This document shows positions 1 through 7,818 of a DNA stretch of 29,344 nucleotides, one piece after another. Made by a program: the position numbers and the translations under genes. The notes under the pieces were generated by a model, which ran no database searches, was not told where the DNA came from, and saw only the letters and a program-made list of their open reading frames with translations. The number at the start of each line of letters is the position of its first letter. Position 1 is the stretch's first letter. This DNA comes from Candidatus Zixiibacteriota bacterium (GTDB lineage: Bacteria; Zixibacteria; MSB-5A5; WJJR01), in NCBI GenBank assembly GCA_014729565.1, contig WJJR01000319.1:1-29344 (forward strand), in the 5' to 3' direction.

Positions 1-1
1 C

Positions 2-340
2 CCCAACGCGATGGAGATCTGGTATCGCTTTCCAAAGTTTGTGCTCGGCTTCGTTGCTGCCTCGATCATCTTCTCGTTCATCGTGGTGCCATCGATGACC
101 GGCGGCTCCTCCGGGGTTGAAGCGGAAATCATCAAACCGATCAGCAAGACCTTGCGGGGCTGGTTCTTCTGTCTGGCCTTCACCTCGATCGGTCTCGAAT
201 CAAATTTCAAGGATTTGACCGCCCAGCTCGAGGGCGGCAAACCGCTGATTTTGTACATCATCGGACAGACCTTCAATCTGATTTTGACACTTCTTGTCGC
301 CTATTTGGCTTTCATGGTATTGTTCGCGGAGGCGATCTGA
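2..340 (+). CDS. YeiH-family putative sulfate exporter, C-terminal part
   Basis: This is the last ~113 residues of an integral membrane transporter whose beginning lies left of the window; the frame is open to the edge. Three hydrophobic stretches are visible (FVLGFVAASIIFSFIVV, WFFCLAFTSIGL and the last ~35 residues). The pattern of a tryptophan-rich helix followed by LAFTSIGLESNF, then GKPLILYIIGQTFNL, is what I know from the C-terminal end of the YeiH/Cons_hypoth698 family, annotated as putative sulfate exporters. Transport of sulfate or another sulfur oxyanion would suit a sulfate-reduction locus, but substrate and direction are inferred from family and context only. The next gene starts two bases after its stop, so the two are probably co-transcribed. 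Confidence 0.75.
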   Translation, partial: PNAMEIWYRFPKFVLGFVAASIIFSFIVVPSMTGGSSGVEAEIIKPISKTLRGWFFCLAFTSIGLESNFKDLTAQLEGGKPLILYIIGQTFNLILTLLVAYLAFMVLFAEAI

Positions 341-342
341 CG

Positions 343-621
343 ATGAGCGGAACTCGACTGAACACTGATTCCACGTCTCATTCTCCCCGTGAATCGGCGG
401 CAAGGCGGTGGAGCAAGTTCATCACCGGACTTGTGCTGTTGAGCGGATTCACAGCGCTATTGATGTCCGGTGCCACACCACCGGGTGTCTGCGGAGAGGT
501 CTTACGGCACAATCAACAAGAACACATCGACGCCTCGCCTATCTTCTACTCGGAAGTTGAGAACATGTGGTCGATGATCGAGGAACTTGAAGCACGAAGA
601 AGTAAACAGAATCACAAATGA
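343..621 (+). CDS. Small hypothetical membrane-anchored protein
   Basis: A 92-residue protein I do not recognise. It has a polar N-terminus of ~25 residues, a basic patch (AARRWSKF), one hydrophobic segment at about residues 28-48 that could be a membrane anchor or uncleaved signal, and a charged tail with a short predicted helix (EVENMWSMIEELEARR). The start is two bases after the exporter stop, which suggests translational coupling. It is either a small accessory subunit of the transporter or an unrelated one-helix protein. Composition is similar to its neighbours, and I see no catalytic or metal-binding motif. Confidence 0.55.
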   Translation: MSGTRLNTDSTSHSPRESAARRWSKFITGLVLLSGFTALLMSGATPPGVCGEVLRHNQQEHIDASPIFYSEVENMWSMIEELEARRSKQNHK

Positions 622-667
622 TCCAATGGACAGTGATCGTCAACGTTGACTTAAGGAGGTACACAAG

Positions 668-1105
668 ATGACGACCAAAGAACTTCAGGAAGAACTTGTT
701 GGCCTGATGAAGTCCTGGCAGAAAATCGAAGATTCCGCGATCAAGCAGACATCGAAAATCGAAGAGAAGTCGAACCATCCGATCGTCAAGACGATGATGG
801 AAGTGATCCGTCAGGATTCGCGCATGCACGCGCGTGTGCAGGGATTCATCGCGGACAGTCTGTCCAAGGGGACCGTGACGCTGCGTCCCGAGGATCTCGA
901 AGATGTCTGGGATCTGATCGAAGAGCACATCGAACTGGAACGCAAAACGGTCGAGTATGCCGAAAAGTCGCTCGCTGCGCTCAAAGGCAAGAAGATGGTC
1001 GTGCAGGAATACCTGCTCCAGTATCTCCTCACCGATGAGGAAAAACACAACGCCATCCTTGACCAGCTCGAAACGATCAAAAAGGGTATGTACCCGTACG
1101 GTTGA
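668..1105 (+). CDS. Ferritin-like four-helix protein
   Basis: A 145-residue, highly helical, charged protein. Acid and histidine residues are spaced as in ferritin-like/rubrerythrin-like diiron helices: EEKSNH near residue 35, DSRMHARV near 55, EEHIELERKTVEYAEK near 85 and TDEEKHNAILDQLE near 125. These give two ExxH-type pairs that could bind iron, although I cannot confirm a complete diiron site. The start is well supported by the Shine-Dalgarno AAGGAGGT at 654-661, six bases before the ATG. Likely roles are iron storage or oxidative-stress protection; it could also be a non-metal four-helix bundle. A strong hairpin follows the stop. Confidence 0.6.
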   Translation: MTTKELQEELVGLMKSWQKIEDSAIKQTSKIEEKSNHPIVKTMMEVIRQDSRMHARVQGFIADSLSKGTVTLRPEDLEDVWDLIEEHIELERKTVEYAEKSLAALKGKKMVVQEYLLQYLLTDEEKHNAILDQLETIKKGMYPYG

Positions 1106-1121
1106 TCAACTACAACCTCAG

Positions 1122-1175
1122 CACAACGACAATGCCCCCTCGGACAATGCCATTCCGAGGGGGCATGTCGTTGTG
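1122..1175. terminator. Long hairpin between convergent genes
   Basis: Arms 1122-1144 and 1154-1175 are complementary over 22 base pairs with a single bulged A and a nine-base loop; the core is ATGCCCCCTCGGA/TCCGAGGGGGCAT. It lies between the plus-strand ferritin-like gene (stop at 1105) and the minus-strand cobA-hemD gene (stop at 1380), so it can serve as a bidirectional terminator. No T-tract follows on either strand. The rest of 1180-1379 holds only a weak GCACC/GGTGC hairpin and no gene that I can see. Confidence 0.65.
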
Positions 1176-1379
1176 TGATGGTGATTGTACGGAGCACCGA
1201 ACGGGGTGCCCCACCCTAACCGATTCGCCGCCCAGGGAGACGATCGTTTAGGTGGGATTCCCATTTCGGGAAATACATGTGCCCCTGACGACAAGCACGT
1301 CGATCTCCGATTGAAAATAAGCTCGTGTGCCACTGGACCTTGGTCAGTGGCCCTCCAACCTGACACATTTGTCATTATC

Positions 1380-2972
1380 TCAATGCGTAATCGGCACCAC
1401 CGACACACTCGGTTCGACCACACTCAGCTCCGGCAAATGCGTCGACCAGTACTGAATCAACTCGTCGATGGTCCCGTCGAGTGAGAACCGCTTTGCTTCG
1501 ACCGTAACAGTCCAATCCCGGGACCGCACCGCCCGCGATGTCGCCGGCCCGATCGACACTATTGCAGCGCGCCCGATAATCTGTTCCCGTTCGTCATCGG
1601 TCAGATTATCGGCGAGTGAAGCCACCGAGGCACCGCTGGAAAACAACACGACATTGGGTGGGAACGACATCAGCTTCGCCTTGATCTCTTCACCCCACGT
1701 GATCGGAACCGTACGGTAAACCTGCAACGGCATCACCGTGTGCCCCGCATCGGACAGCTTCTGCTCACCAACGGTATCGCGACGGTTGCCGCACACCCAC
1801 ACCACCTGCGACTGCGTCCCATCAACCGTGGCCATCTGCTCGGCGATATTCGCATCCATCGTCGCGCCGAACGCGAGATCGGGAACCAGGCGCCGCGAAC
1901 GTAACACACGCTCGGCCCGCCGTCCCACGGTGACAATGCGAAAGTCATTGAGCGTGCGAATATCGGGATGCCATTCGAGCCATTGATCGAGAAAATGGCG
2001 CACACCGTTTTCGTTGTTGAAGACGATCCACTTGTTGCCGGCCGTCAGGGAGTTCAATTGCGTCCAGCCATCCGAGTCATGCACCCGTTCCGTCTTGATG
2101 GTTGCAAAGGGTTGAACTTCCGCACCCAGTTCGCGCAGGGTCCGATACAGTTCCCGCGATTGACTGACTGGCCGTGTCACCAGAATGCGCGCCCCGAACA
2201 ACGGCAACCGTACCGGCTGCGCCAGGTGTTCGTGCAAATCAACCGTATCGCCGATGACAAACACCGCCGGCGGATGCACATGCTCATGCTTCACCGTATC
2301 CGGCATTCCCGCCAATGACGACCGAAAGACACGCTGCGTGGGAAAGCCACCGCGTTCGATCACCGCCGCGGGTGTCTCCGGCGACAGCCCCGATGTAATA
2401 AGCCGCGAGACGATATTCTCAATTTCCGAGACACCCATATATATAATGAGGGTCCCCTCCTGGGCTTTGCCCACCCAATCCCAGGGAACTTCCGCGAACC
2501 CCGGCGATGATGCTTTATGCCCGGTGGCGAGCATCACCCACGCCGAACGCCGGCGATCGGTACACGGAATACCCACCGACGCCGGAGCGGTAATCCCTGC
2601 CGTCATACCGGGAACCACAACGAACGGGACGCCATGATCTTTCAGGAATTGAGCCTCCTCCGCACCGCGTCCGAACACAAACGGATCGCCGCCTTTGAAG
2701 CGCACCACGGTCTTACCCTGTTGCGCCAGCTTCACCAGCAGCGCATTGATCTCATCCTGCGTTAAGGCGTGTGTGCCCGCCCGCTTACCGACATAGTGCC
2801 GCTCGACCTGTCGCGGCAACGTAATGACCAATTCGTCGGGAACGAGATTGTCGTACACGACCACATCGCACAAATCGAGCAGTCGGACCGCTTTCAGAGA
2901 AACCAGTTCCGGGTCGCCGGGTCCGGTACCGACCAGATAGACAAGTCCTGTCTTCGCATTCGAATCAGCCAT
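1380..2972 (-). CDS. cobA-hemD: Uroporphyrinogen-III C-methyltransferase / uroporphyrinogen-III synthase fusion (CobA-HemD)
   Basis: A 530-residue bifunctional enzyme. Residues ~8-250 are a SAM-dependent uroporphyrinogen-III methyltransferase, with VYLVGTGPGDPELVSLKA near the N-terminus and RFKGGDPFVFGRGAEE near residue 95. Residues ~258-510 are a HemD-type uroporphyrinogen-III synthase (GARILVTRPVSQSRELY near 260, SGASVASLADNL near 445). The first half makes precorrin-2; the second closes hydroxymethylbilane into uroporphyrinogen III. The fusion is common in Firmicutes and several anaerobic lineages. It starts three bases after the precorrin-2 dehydrogenase stop, so the two are co-translated. 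In this operon it supplies siroheme for DsrAB. Confidence 0.93.
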   Translation of the reverse strand: MADSNAKTGLVYLVGTGPGDPELVSLKAVRLLDLCDVVVYDNLVPDELVITLPRQVERHYVGKRAGTHALTQDEINALLVKLAQQGKTVVRFKGGDPFVFGRGAEEAQFLKDHGVPFVVVPGMTAGITAPASVGIPCTDRRRSAWVMLATGHKASSPGFAEVPWDWVGKAQEGTLIIYMGVSEIENIVSRLITSGLSPETPAAVIERGGFPTQRVFRSSLAGMPDTVKHEHVHPPAVFVIGDTVDLHEHLAQPVRLPLFGARILVTRPVSQSRELYRTLRELGAEVQPFATIKTERVHDSDGWTQLNSLTAGNKWIVFNNENGVRHFLDQWLEWHPDIRTLNDFRIVTVGRRAERVLRSRRLVPDLAFGATMDANIAEQMATVDGTQSQVVWVCGNRRDTVGEQKLSDAGHTVMPLQVYRTVPITWGEEIKAKLMSFPPNVVLFSSGASVASLADNLTDDEREQIIGRAAIVSIGPATSRAVRSRDWTVTVEAKRFSLDGTIDELIQYWSTHLPELSVVEPSVSVVPITH

Positions 2973-2975
2973 CGC

Positions 2976-3650
2976 CTACTCCGTCGTTTCGCTTTCGCCG
3001 CCTGCCTGTTCGCGACCCTCCAGAATATCGTCCAGTGCCTGCTCGACATGGTTGGGTGACCGGTCTTTCAACAACGTCTTCCAGTCCATGCCGACAAAGC
3101 GCGCGTAACACTCCTGTTTGCGGGCGTAGTTGCCGGCCCAACGTTTCTGCACCATCCGGCGGAATTCCGCCGCGTGACGCATCAGCTCATTCCAGTGTGA
3201 CGGAAACACGCCATCCAGAATCACCTTCAGGTGACCGGCCATAAACGGCGCATGGCCGTCGGTCGAAATCGCAACGGTGAGACACTCGCGGCGCACCACG
3301 GCGGGGAAAATGAAATCGCAGTGCGGGGGATCATCGACGACATTCACCAGAACACCTGCGGCCCGACAGTCTTCGAACACCTGATGGTTGACCGTGTTGT
3401 CATCCGACGCCGCAATCACCAAACCAAAATCGGCGACATCGCCCTTCTGATACGGCCGCTCCTCGACCGTAATCCGATTGTGCTCGGCATGGAAACGCAA
3501 CTTCTCGTCGATTGTCGGTGCGATCACAGTGACCACCGCATCGTAATCGAGCAATGTATCCACTTTGCGGACCGCAACTGTGCCGCCCCCCACAACCAGA
3601 CACTTGCGTTGATTCATCGTCAGCGAAATCGGCATGTAAGAATGAGCCAT
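2976..3650 (-). CDS. Precorrin-2 dehydrogenase / sirohydrochlorin ferrochelatase-type siroheme synthase
   Basis: A 224-residue Met8/CysG-N-terminal-type protein. A Rossmann fold begins at ~residue 16 with CLVVGGGTVAVRKVDTLL, the NAD-binding motif of this family, and NVVDDPPHCDFIFPAVVRR at ~100-120 is the characteristic second motif. It oxidises precorrin-2 to sirohydrochlorin with NAD and, in bifunctional members, inserts iron to give siroheme. The start at 3650 has an AAGGTGG site six bases upstream. With the adjacent CobA-HemD fusion it covers the route from hydroxymethylbilane to sirohydrochlorin or siroheme, the cofactor of the DsrAB encoded upstream. The lysine- and arginine-rich C-terminal ~70 residues fit the helical domain of the family. 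Confidence 0.92.
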   Translation of the reverse strand: MAHSYMPISLTMNQRKCLVVGGGTVAVRKVDTLLDYDAVVTVIAPTIDEKLRFHAEHNRITVEERPYQKGDVADFGLVIAASDDNTVNHQVFEDCRAAGVLVNVVDDPPHCDFIFPAVVRRECLTVAISTDGHAPFMAGHLKVILDGVFPSHWNELMRHAAEFRRMVQKRWAGNYARKQECYARFVGMDWKTLLKDRSPNHVEQALDDILEGREQAGGESETTE

Positions 3651-3690
3651 TAAATACCACCTTTGAAACTACGTGCGTTTGCGCGGTCGA

Positions 3691-5418
3691 CTAGTGATCG
3701 GTGACCGCCTGAAGTCCAGCCGCCAATGATGTTACCTGTTCGATCGACGCTCCCTTCAAGACATACGCGGCCTGATACGATCGCGCGCCCCGCTGGCACA
3801 CCAGGACAATCGGACGGTCACGCCCGACCTCGTCCAGACGGGATCGCAGTTGACCGAGAGGAATGCGAATCACCGGAGTGCCGTTGGCGGTCCAACAACC
3901 TGGCAGTGGTGTTGCCTCAGCCTCCTCATCCTCCCGGACATCTACAATCAATACCGCATTGGTCGAGATTGTGTCAAAAAGTCCGCCGGGACGGACAAAC
4001 TGTTGGCCGCGCCGAACAGCATGCGCCAGTCCTGCGAGGTGGTGCAACGGGTCCAGCGCCTCGGCATACGGCGGCGCGTACGCGTGCTCGAAATCGAATA
4101 AACTGTCGACGGTCGCCCGATACTGGAGAAATGCCGCGAATGTATCCAACCGCCGGATGATATCGCCCTCCCCAACCGCCTGCAAACCAAGCAACTGCAT
4201 GGTGGTGCCGTCGAAAATCATCTTCAGCACCATGGTCTTCACTTCGGGCTGGTAATCCGGTTTGTCGGGGAACGATCCGTGAACCGATTGCACATCGAAA
4301 CCGGCATCCCTCGCCGCTGTCTCCGTCAGTCCAACCGCGCCGACATTCAGGTCAAAGACACGCAAACACCGCGTCCCGAGAACACCGGGGAATTGGACCT
4401 TGCCACCGGCGAGGTTCTCGGCAATCACACGGCCGTGACGGTTGGCAATCGACCCCATGTATAACATCAGCGGCTTTCCGGTCAGTTGATGAACCGACTC
4501 GACACAGTCGCCACCGGCATAAATGTCGGGATCACTCGTCTGCATCTGCGCATTGACAACAATCCCGCCACACGCACCAATCGCCAGCCCACACCGTTCC
4601 GCCAATTCTGCCTGCGGTCGAACACCGAGCGCCAGGAACACGTAATCGGCGGTCACTGTGGCGCCTCCATCGATGTTCGCCTGCAACTGATCTTCAGCAT
4701 TGAGTTCGATACCCGTGACCGTTGCACGAAGATGTAGCTCAACATCCTGCTTGCGCAGTTCCTGTTCGACCAACGCCGACATCTCGGGATCCAGAGTCCC
4801 TTTCAGCAACTGTGCTTCACACTCGATCAGCACCGTTTCGATGCCCCACAACGACCCGACCGCCTCGGCCAACTCACAACCGATAAACCCTCCGCCAACG
4901 ATAATGGCACGATCGATGGCTCCGGATTCCGCCAGTTTGCGGAAGGCCATCGCGTCCTCAGGGCTATGAAACGTCCGAATGCGTTCGGAGGCCACGACCG
5001 GAAAGGGTGGATCGACAGGATGCGCACCGGTCGCCAATACCAGCTTGCCGTATTGATGCTCGAAGGTCTCACCGCGTTCGACTCGGCGCAACGTCAGCGT
5101 ATGGGCATTCCGGTCGACGTCGATCACTTCGACACCGGTGACGGCGTCACATCCGCGCGATGACCGGAAGAACTCGGTATCACGCGGGACACCATATCCG
5201 GTTTGCGTCAGCTCACTGAAGCTCTGAACGTCACCGGCGGCGAAGAACGGCATTCCACAGGACGCAAACGACAGATGCGCTCCCTTTTGAAACAGGGTCA
5301 CACGGGCATCGGGCAATCGGCGTTTAACCGTCGCCGCGGTCTTGGGCCCTGCCGCGACACCGCCGACAATCACAACATCAGAATATGGCATGATGACACA
5401 CCCGGGCATGCCCGGCAC
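3691..5418 (-). CDS. FAD-dependent disulfide/polysulfide reductase with C-terminal rhodanese domain
   Basis: A 575-residue fusion. Residues ~12-455 form a pyridine-nucleotide-disulfide oxidoreductase of the CoA-disulfide reductase/NADH oxidase type: FAD site VVIVGGVAAG, single redox cysteine in LSFASCGMPFF (C54), NAD site AIIVGGGFIGCELAE, and IYAGGDCVE. Residues ~475-575 are a rhodanese domain with its active-site loop intact (VCQRGARS, C541). Homologous fusions reduce CoA-persulfide or polysulfide with NAD(P)H. Here the protein may feed or remove sulfane sulfur around Dsr. The start is uncertain: GTG 5418, ATG 5409 and ATG 5391 are in frame and none has a strong Shine-Dalgarno; the conserved region begins just after 5391. 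It lies 43 bases downstream of dsrP. Confidence 0.88.
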   Translation of the reverse strand: MPGMPGCVIMPYSDVVIVGGVAAGPKTAATVKRRLPDARVTLFQKGAHLSFASCGMPFFAAGDVQSFSELTQTGYGVPRDTEFFRSSRGCDAVTGVEVIDVDRNAHTLTLRRVERGETFEHQYGKLVLATGAHPVDPPFPVVASERIRTFHSPEDAMAFRKLAESGAIDRAIIVGGGFIGCELAEAVGSLWGIETVLIECEAQLLKGTLDPEMSALVEQELRKQDVELHLRATVTGIELNAEDQLQANIDGGATVTADYVFLALGVRPQAELAERCGLAIGACGGIVVNAQMQTSDPDIYAGGDCVESVHQLTGKPLMLYMGSIANRHGRVIAENLAGGKVQFPGVLGTRCLRVFDLNVGAVGLTETAARDAGFDVQSVHGSFPDKPDYQPEVKTMVLKMIFDGTTMQLLGLQAVGEGDIIRRLDTFAAFLQYRATVDSLFDFEHAYAPPYAEALDPLHHLAGLAHAVRRGQQFVRPGGLFDTISTNAVLIVDVREDEEAEATPLPGCWTANGTPVIRIPLGQLRSRLDEVGRDRPIVLVCQRGARSYQAAYVLKGASIEQVTSLAAGLQAVTDH

Positions 5419-5461
5419 GCCGCCAAAAGACAGCGCGCCGAGCTGTGGGAAATCCGTGCTG

Positions 5462-6619
5462 TTAGGTTGGGATCTGTTTGCGGACCGAGAGCGCGATCCG
5501 ATAGAATCCCGTGATCAACAACATCCCGAGTCCGTAGATACCGACCGAAATCATCAACTCGGGGAATGTCGGCATGTATTCGGTGACCGTGCCCAACGGA
5601 TTGGGAATGAAGCCGGTCACCACCATCCCGAGACCCTTATCGATCCAGATCGAACCGAACACCGTCAGACAGGCGACCACCAGCGTCGATTGACGGTGCC
5701 GTGTGGTGGGATTGATCAACAGCACCAGCGCAATCAGGGCCAGGATCTCCGATGTCCACATCCAGCCGACCAGGCTGCTCTTCCCATCGAGCCCCAAAAA
5801 CAGGTACTCGAAGTGCATCGTGTGGTGCGGGATGTTGCTGTAAATGGCAGTGAACAGCTCGACCAGAATGAAGAACACGTTGATCGCCATCGCGTAGGTG
5901 ACAATCTGGGCGAGCTTTTGAATCGGCCCATAGCCGGCATCAAACCGTGTAAACTTGCGCAGAATCAAACACAGGAGAATCAACAGCGACGGGCCCGCGG
6001 CAAATGCGGTGGCCAGGAAGCGCGGCGCCAAAATCGCCGTCATCCAGAACGGACGCGCCGCCAATCCACTGTACAAAAACGCCGTCACGGTGTGAATGCT
6101 GATTGCCCACGGAATCGACAGAATGATCACCGGACGAATCCACTTTGGTGGAGCGATTCCCTTGCGTTCCGAATTCAACGTGATGTGACTGATAATCACA
6201 TTGAGAACGAGGTAACCTCCCAGCGAGACCGTATCCCAGAACATCAACGATCGCGGCGACGGATGCAGGAAGACATTGGTGATACGGAACGGTTGGCCCA
6301 TGTCGACGAAGATGAAGGTCATGCACATGATCACCGATGAGATCGCCAGAAATTCGCCCAGAATGGTGATCTTGCCGAATGCTTTGTAGTCGTGCAGATA
6401 ATAGGGCAGCACAACCATTACCGCCGACGCCGCCACACCGACGAGAAATGTAAACTGCGCGATGTAGAATCCCCATGTCACATCGCGGCTGAGCCCGGTG
6501 ATGCCCAACCCCTCATGGTACTGGCGCAAATAGAAGAAGAACCCGACCCCAATCAGTACAAAGAGGAAGATCACCCAGGTCCAGTATTGCCGACTGCCGC
6601 TTAGGGCTTTCTCCAGCAT
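5462..6619 (-). CDS. dsrP: DsrP, NrfD-like membrane subunit of DsrMKJOP
   Basis: A 385-residue polytopic membrane protein of the NrfD/PsrC family with about ten hydrophobic helices, starting with YWTWVIFLFVLIGVGFFFY. It is the quinone-interacting membrane subunit of the DsrMKJOP complex. I chose ATG 6619 because it lies just after the dsrO stop, has GAGGCGACT directly upstream, and gives the usual N-terminus (MLEKALSGSRQYW). The frame stays open further upstream to 6694, but that stretch overlaps dsrO and does not look coding. The neighbours dsrO and dsrJ make the assignment firm. Confidence 0.93.
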   Translation of the reverse strand: MLEKALSGSRQYWTWVIFLFVLIGVGFFFYLRQYHEGLGITGLSRDVTWGFYIAQFTFLVGVAASAVMVVLPYYLHDYKAFGKITILGEFLAISSVIMCMTFIFVDMGQPFRITNVFLHPSPRSLMFWDTVSLGGYLVLNVIISHITLNSERKGIAPPKWIRPVIILSIPWAISIHTVTAFLYSGLAARPFWMTAILAPRFLATAFAAGPSLLILLCLILRKFTRFDAGYGPIQKLAQIVTYAMAINVFFILVELFTAIYSNIPHHTMHFEYLFLGLDGKSSLVGWMWTSEILALIALVLLINPTTRHRQSTLVVACLTVFGSIWIDKGLGMVVTGFIPNPLGTVTEYMPTFPELMISVGIYGLGMLLITGFYRIALSVRKQIPT

Positions 6620-6626
6620 AGTCGCC

Positions 6627-7436
6627 TCACACGATATAGTAGATTTCGGGATGCGTTCCCAAACCGGGCTTGCGACGGATGGTGAACGTCTCACGCAACA
6701 CCTGCCGCACCTCGGATTCGGGATCCTCGAGATCTCCGAAGATCATCGCCTTTTCTTTGCAGGCTTCGACGCACGCCGGCATTTGGCCGCGCGCCAGCCG
6801 TTCATCACAAAATGTGCACTTCTCCACCACCCCGCGCGTCCGCGTCGGATAGCTCTTGTTGATCTCATCGATGTGCGGACGCGGATCGCGCCAGTTGAAA
6901 CTGCGCGACCCATACGGACACGCCGCCACACAGTACCGACAGCCGATACACCGGTGCCAGTCCATCATCACCAAGCCATCCGATTCGCGCTTCCAGGTCG
7001 ACTCGGTCGGACACACACGCGTGCAGGGGGGATCATCACAATGATTGCACAGCACCGGCAATGTCGCATGACGCAGCTTCTCCGACTGATGCGCATGCTC
7101 CTGATCATGGAAGGCATGTTCGAACGATTCCTTCCAGATCCACTTCACTTCGTCTTTCGGATTATCGAAATCGGGTACGTTGTGCACCTTGTGGCAGGCG
7201 AGCGCGCAATCCCGGCATCCCTCGGCCGCCACGCACTTGTTGATATCGATGACCATCGCCCAGCGTTGCGCGACTAAAGGCGCTCTCGGCTGCTCCGGTT
7301 GCGCCGGCTCGGCCGGTGTCGTGTCCTGTGCAACGTCGGTTGTATCCTGCCCGAAGACGCGTACCGCCGGAGCCCCTGCGAGCCCCAGTGCCGAGAGGCC
7401 GGATAGAGTCAGGAATTTCCGCCGATCAATACTCAC
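6627..7436 (-). CDS. dsrO: DsrO, periplasmic ferredoxin-like iron-sulfur subunit
   Basis: A 269-residue protein with an N-terminal twin-arginine signal (SIDRRKFLTLSGLSALGLAG, residues 2-21), then a proline-rich linker and four [4Fe-4S]-type cysteine groups: CVAAEGCRDCALAC (68-81), CNHCDDPPCTRVC, CIGCRYCVAAC and CTFCDERLARGQMPACVEAC. This is the DsrO/NrfC/PsrB-like electron-transfer subunit, exported folded and placed between the haem protein DsrJ and membrane DsrP. The start is a GTG one base after the dsrJ stop, supported by GGAGGAG overlapping the dsrJ end. The frame is open ~130 bases further upstream, but that part overlaps dsrJ and would bury the signal peptide. Confidence 0.94.
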   Translation of the reverse strand: MSIDRRKFLTLSGLSALGLAGAPAVRVFGQDTTDVAQDTTPAEPAQPEQPRAPLVAQRWAMVIDINKCVAAEGCRDCALACHKVHNVPDFDNPKDEVKWIWKESFEHAFHDQEHAHQSEKLRHATLPVLCNHCDDPPCTRVCPTESTWKRESDGLVMMDWHRCIGCRYCVAACPYGSRSFNWRDPRPHIDEINKSYPTRTRGVVEKCTFCDERLARGQMPACVEACKEKAMIFGDLEDPESEVRQVLRETFTIRRKPGLGTHPEIYYIV

Positions 7437-7437
7437 G

Positions 7438-7818
7438 TTACAACTCCTCCGGGATGATGTGACATTCCCAACAGTACGGCTCCACGCCCATATAGAGATG
7501 GCACCGGTCGCAGAACTTTTCTTTGCTGACGTGGCATCCCAGACAGGTATTGGTGAGGCTGCATTCACGGCGCCCGCCGTCGGGCGTCTCTTCGAATCGC
7601 TGCCCGTCCCGGATCACCTGGTCGCGCCACTCGTCGAGGAGATCCATGTGATGCGCCGCCATGTACGCTGAATCACGCACGCACGATTCCGCATCTTTGG
7701 GATACTCCACTTCCGGCGTGTATGACGCGCGGCCGCTGGACAGGTTGTACCAGAACGGTGCGCTCACCAGCGCGAGAAAGATCACCAGCCCAATGGTTAC
7801 CTTGCCGGCATCATGCAT
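7438..7818 (-). CDS. dsrJ: DsrJ, periplasmic triheme cytochrome c
   Basis: A 126-residue protein with an uncleaved N-terminal membrane anchor (VTIGLVIFLALVSAPFWYN, ~7-25) and three CxxCH haem c sites: CLGCH (92-96), CDRCH (103-107) and CWECH (116-120). C46, in CVRDSAYMAAHH, sits in the segment where Allochromatium DsrJ supplies the unusual cysteine axial ligand. The length is typical of DsrJ. ATG 7818 overlaps the dsrK stop by eight bases, implying coupled translation. The longer in-frame extension upstream is arginine-rich and overlaps dsrK, so I reject it. DsrJ brings periplasmic redox chemistry to the DsrMKJOP complex. Confidence 0.94.
   Translation of the reverse strand: MHDAGKVTIGLVIFLALVSAPFWYNLSSGRASYTPEVEYPKDAESCVRDSAYMAAHHMDLLDEWRDQVIRDGQRFEETPDGGRRECSLTNTCLGCHVSKEKFCDRCHLYMGVEPYCWECHIIPEEL

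Noticed and set aside
5342..6340. Long plus-strand open frame (332 codons) opposite dsrP and the FAD-rhodanese gene
   Set aside because: It is antisense to well-supported genes, and its composition (Arg, His, Gln, Pro) is that of a shadow frame; no domain is recognisable.
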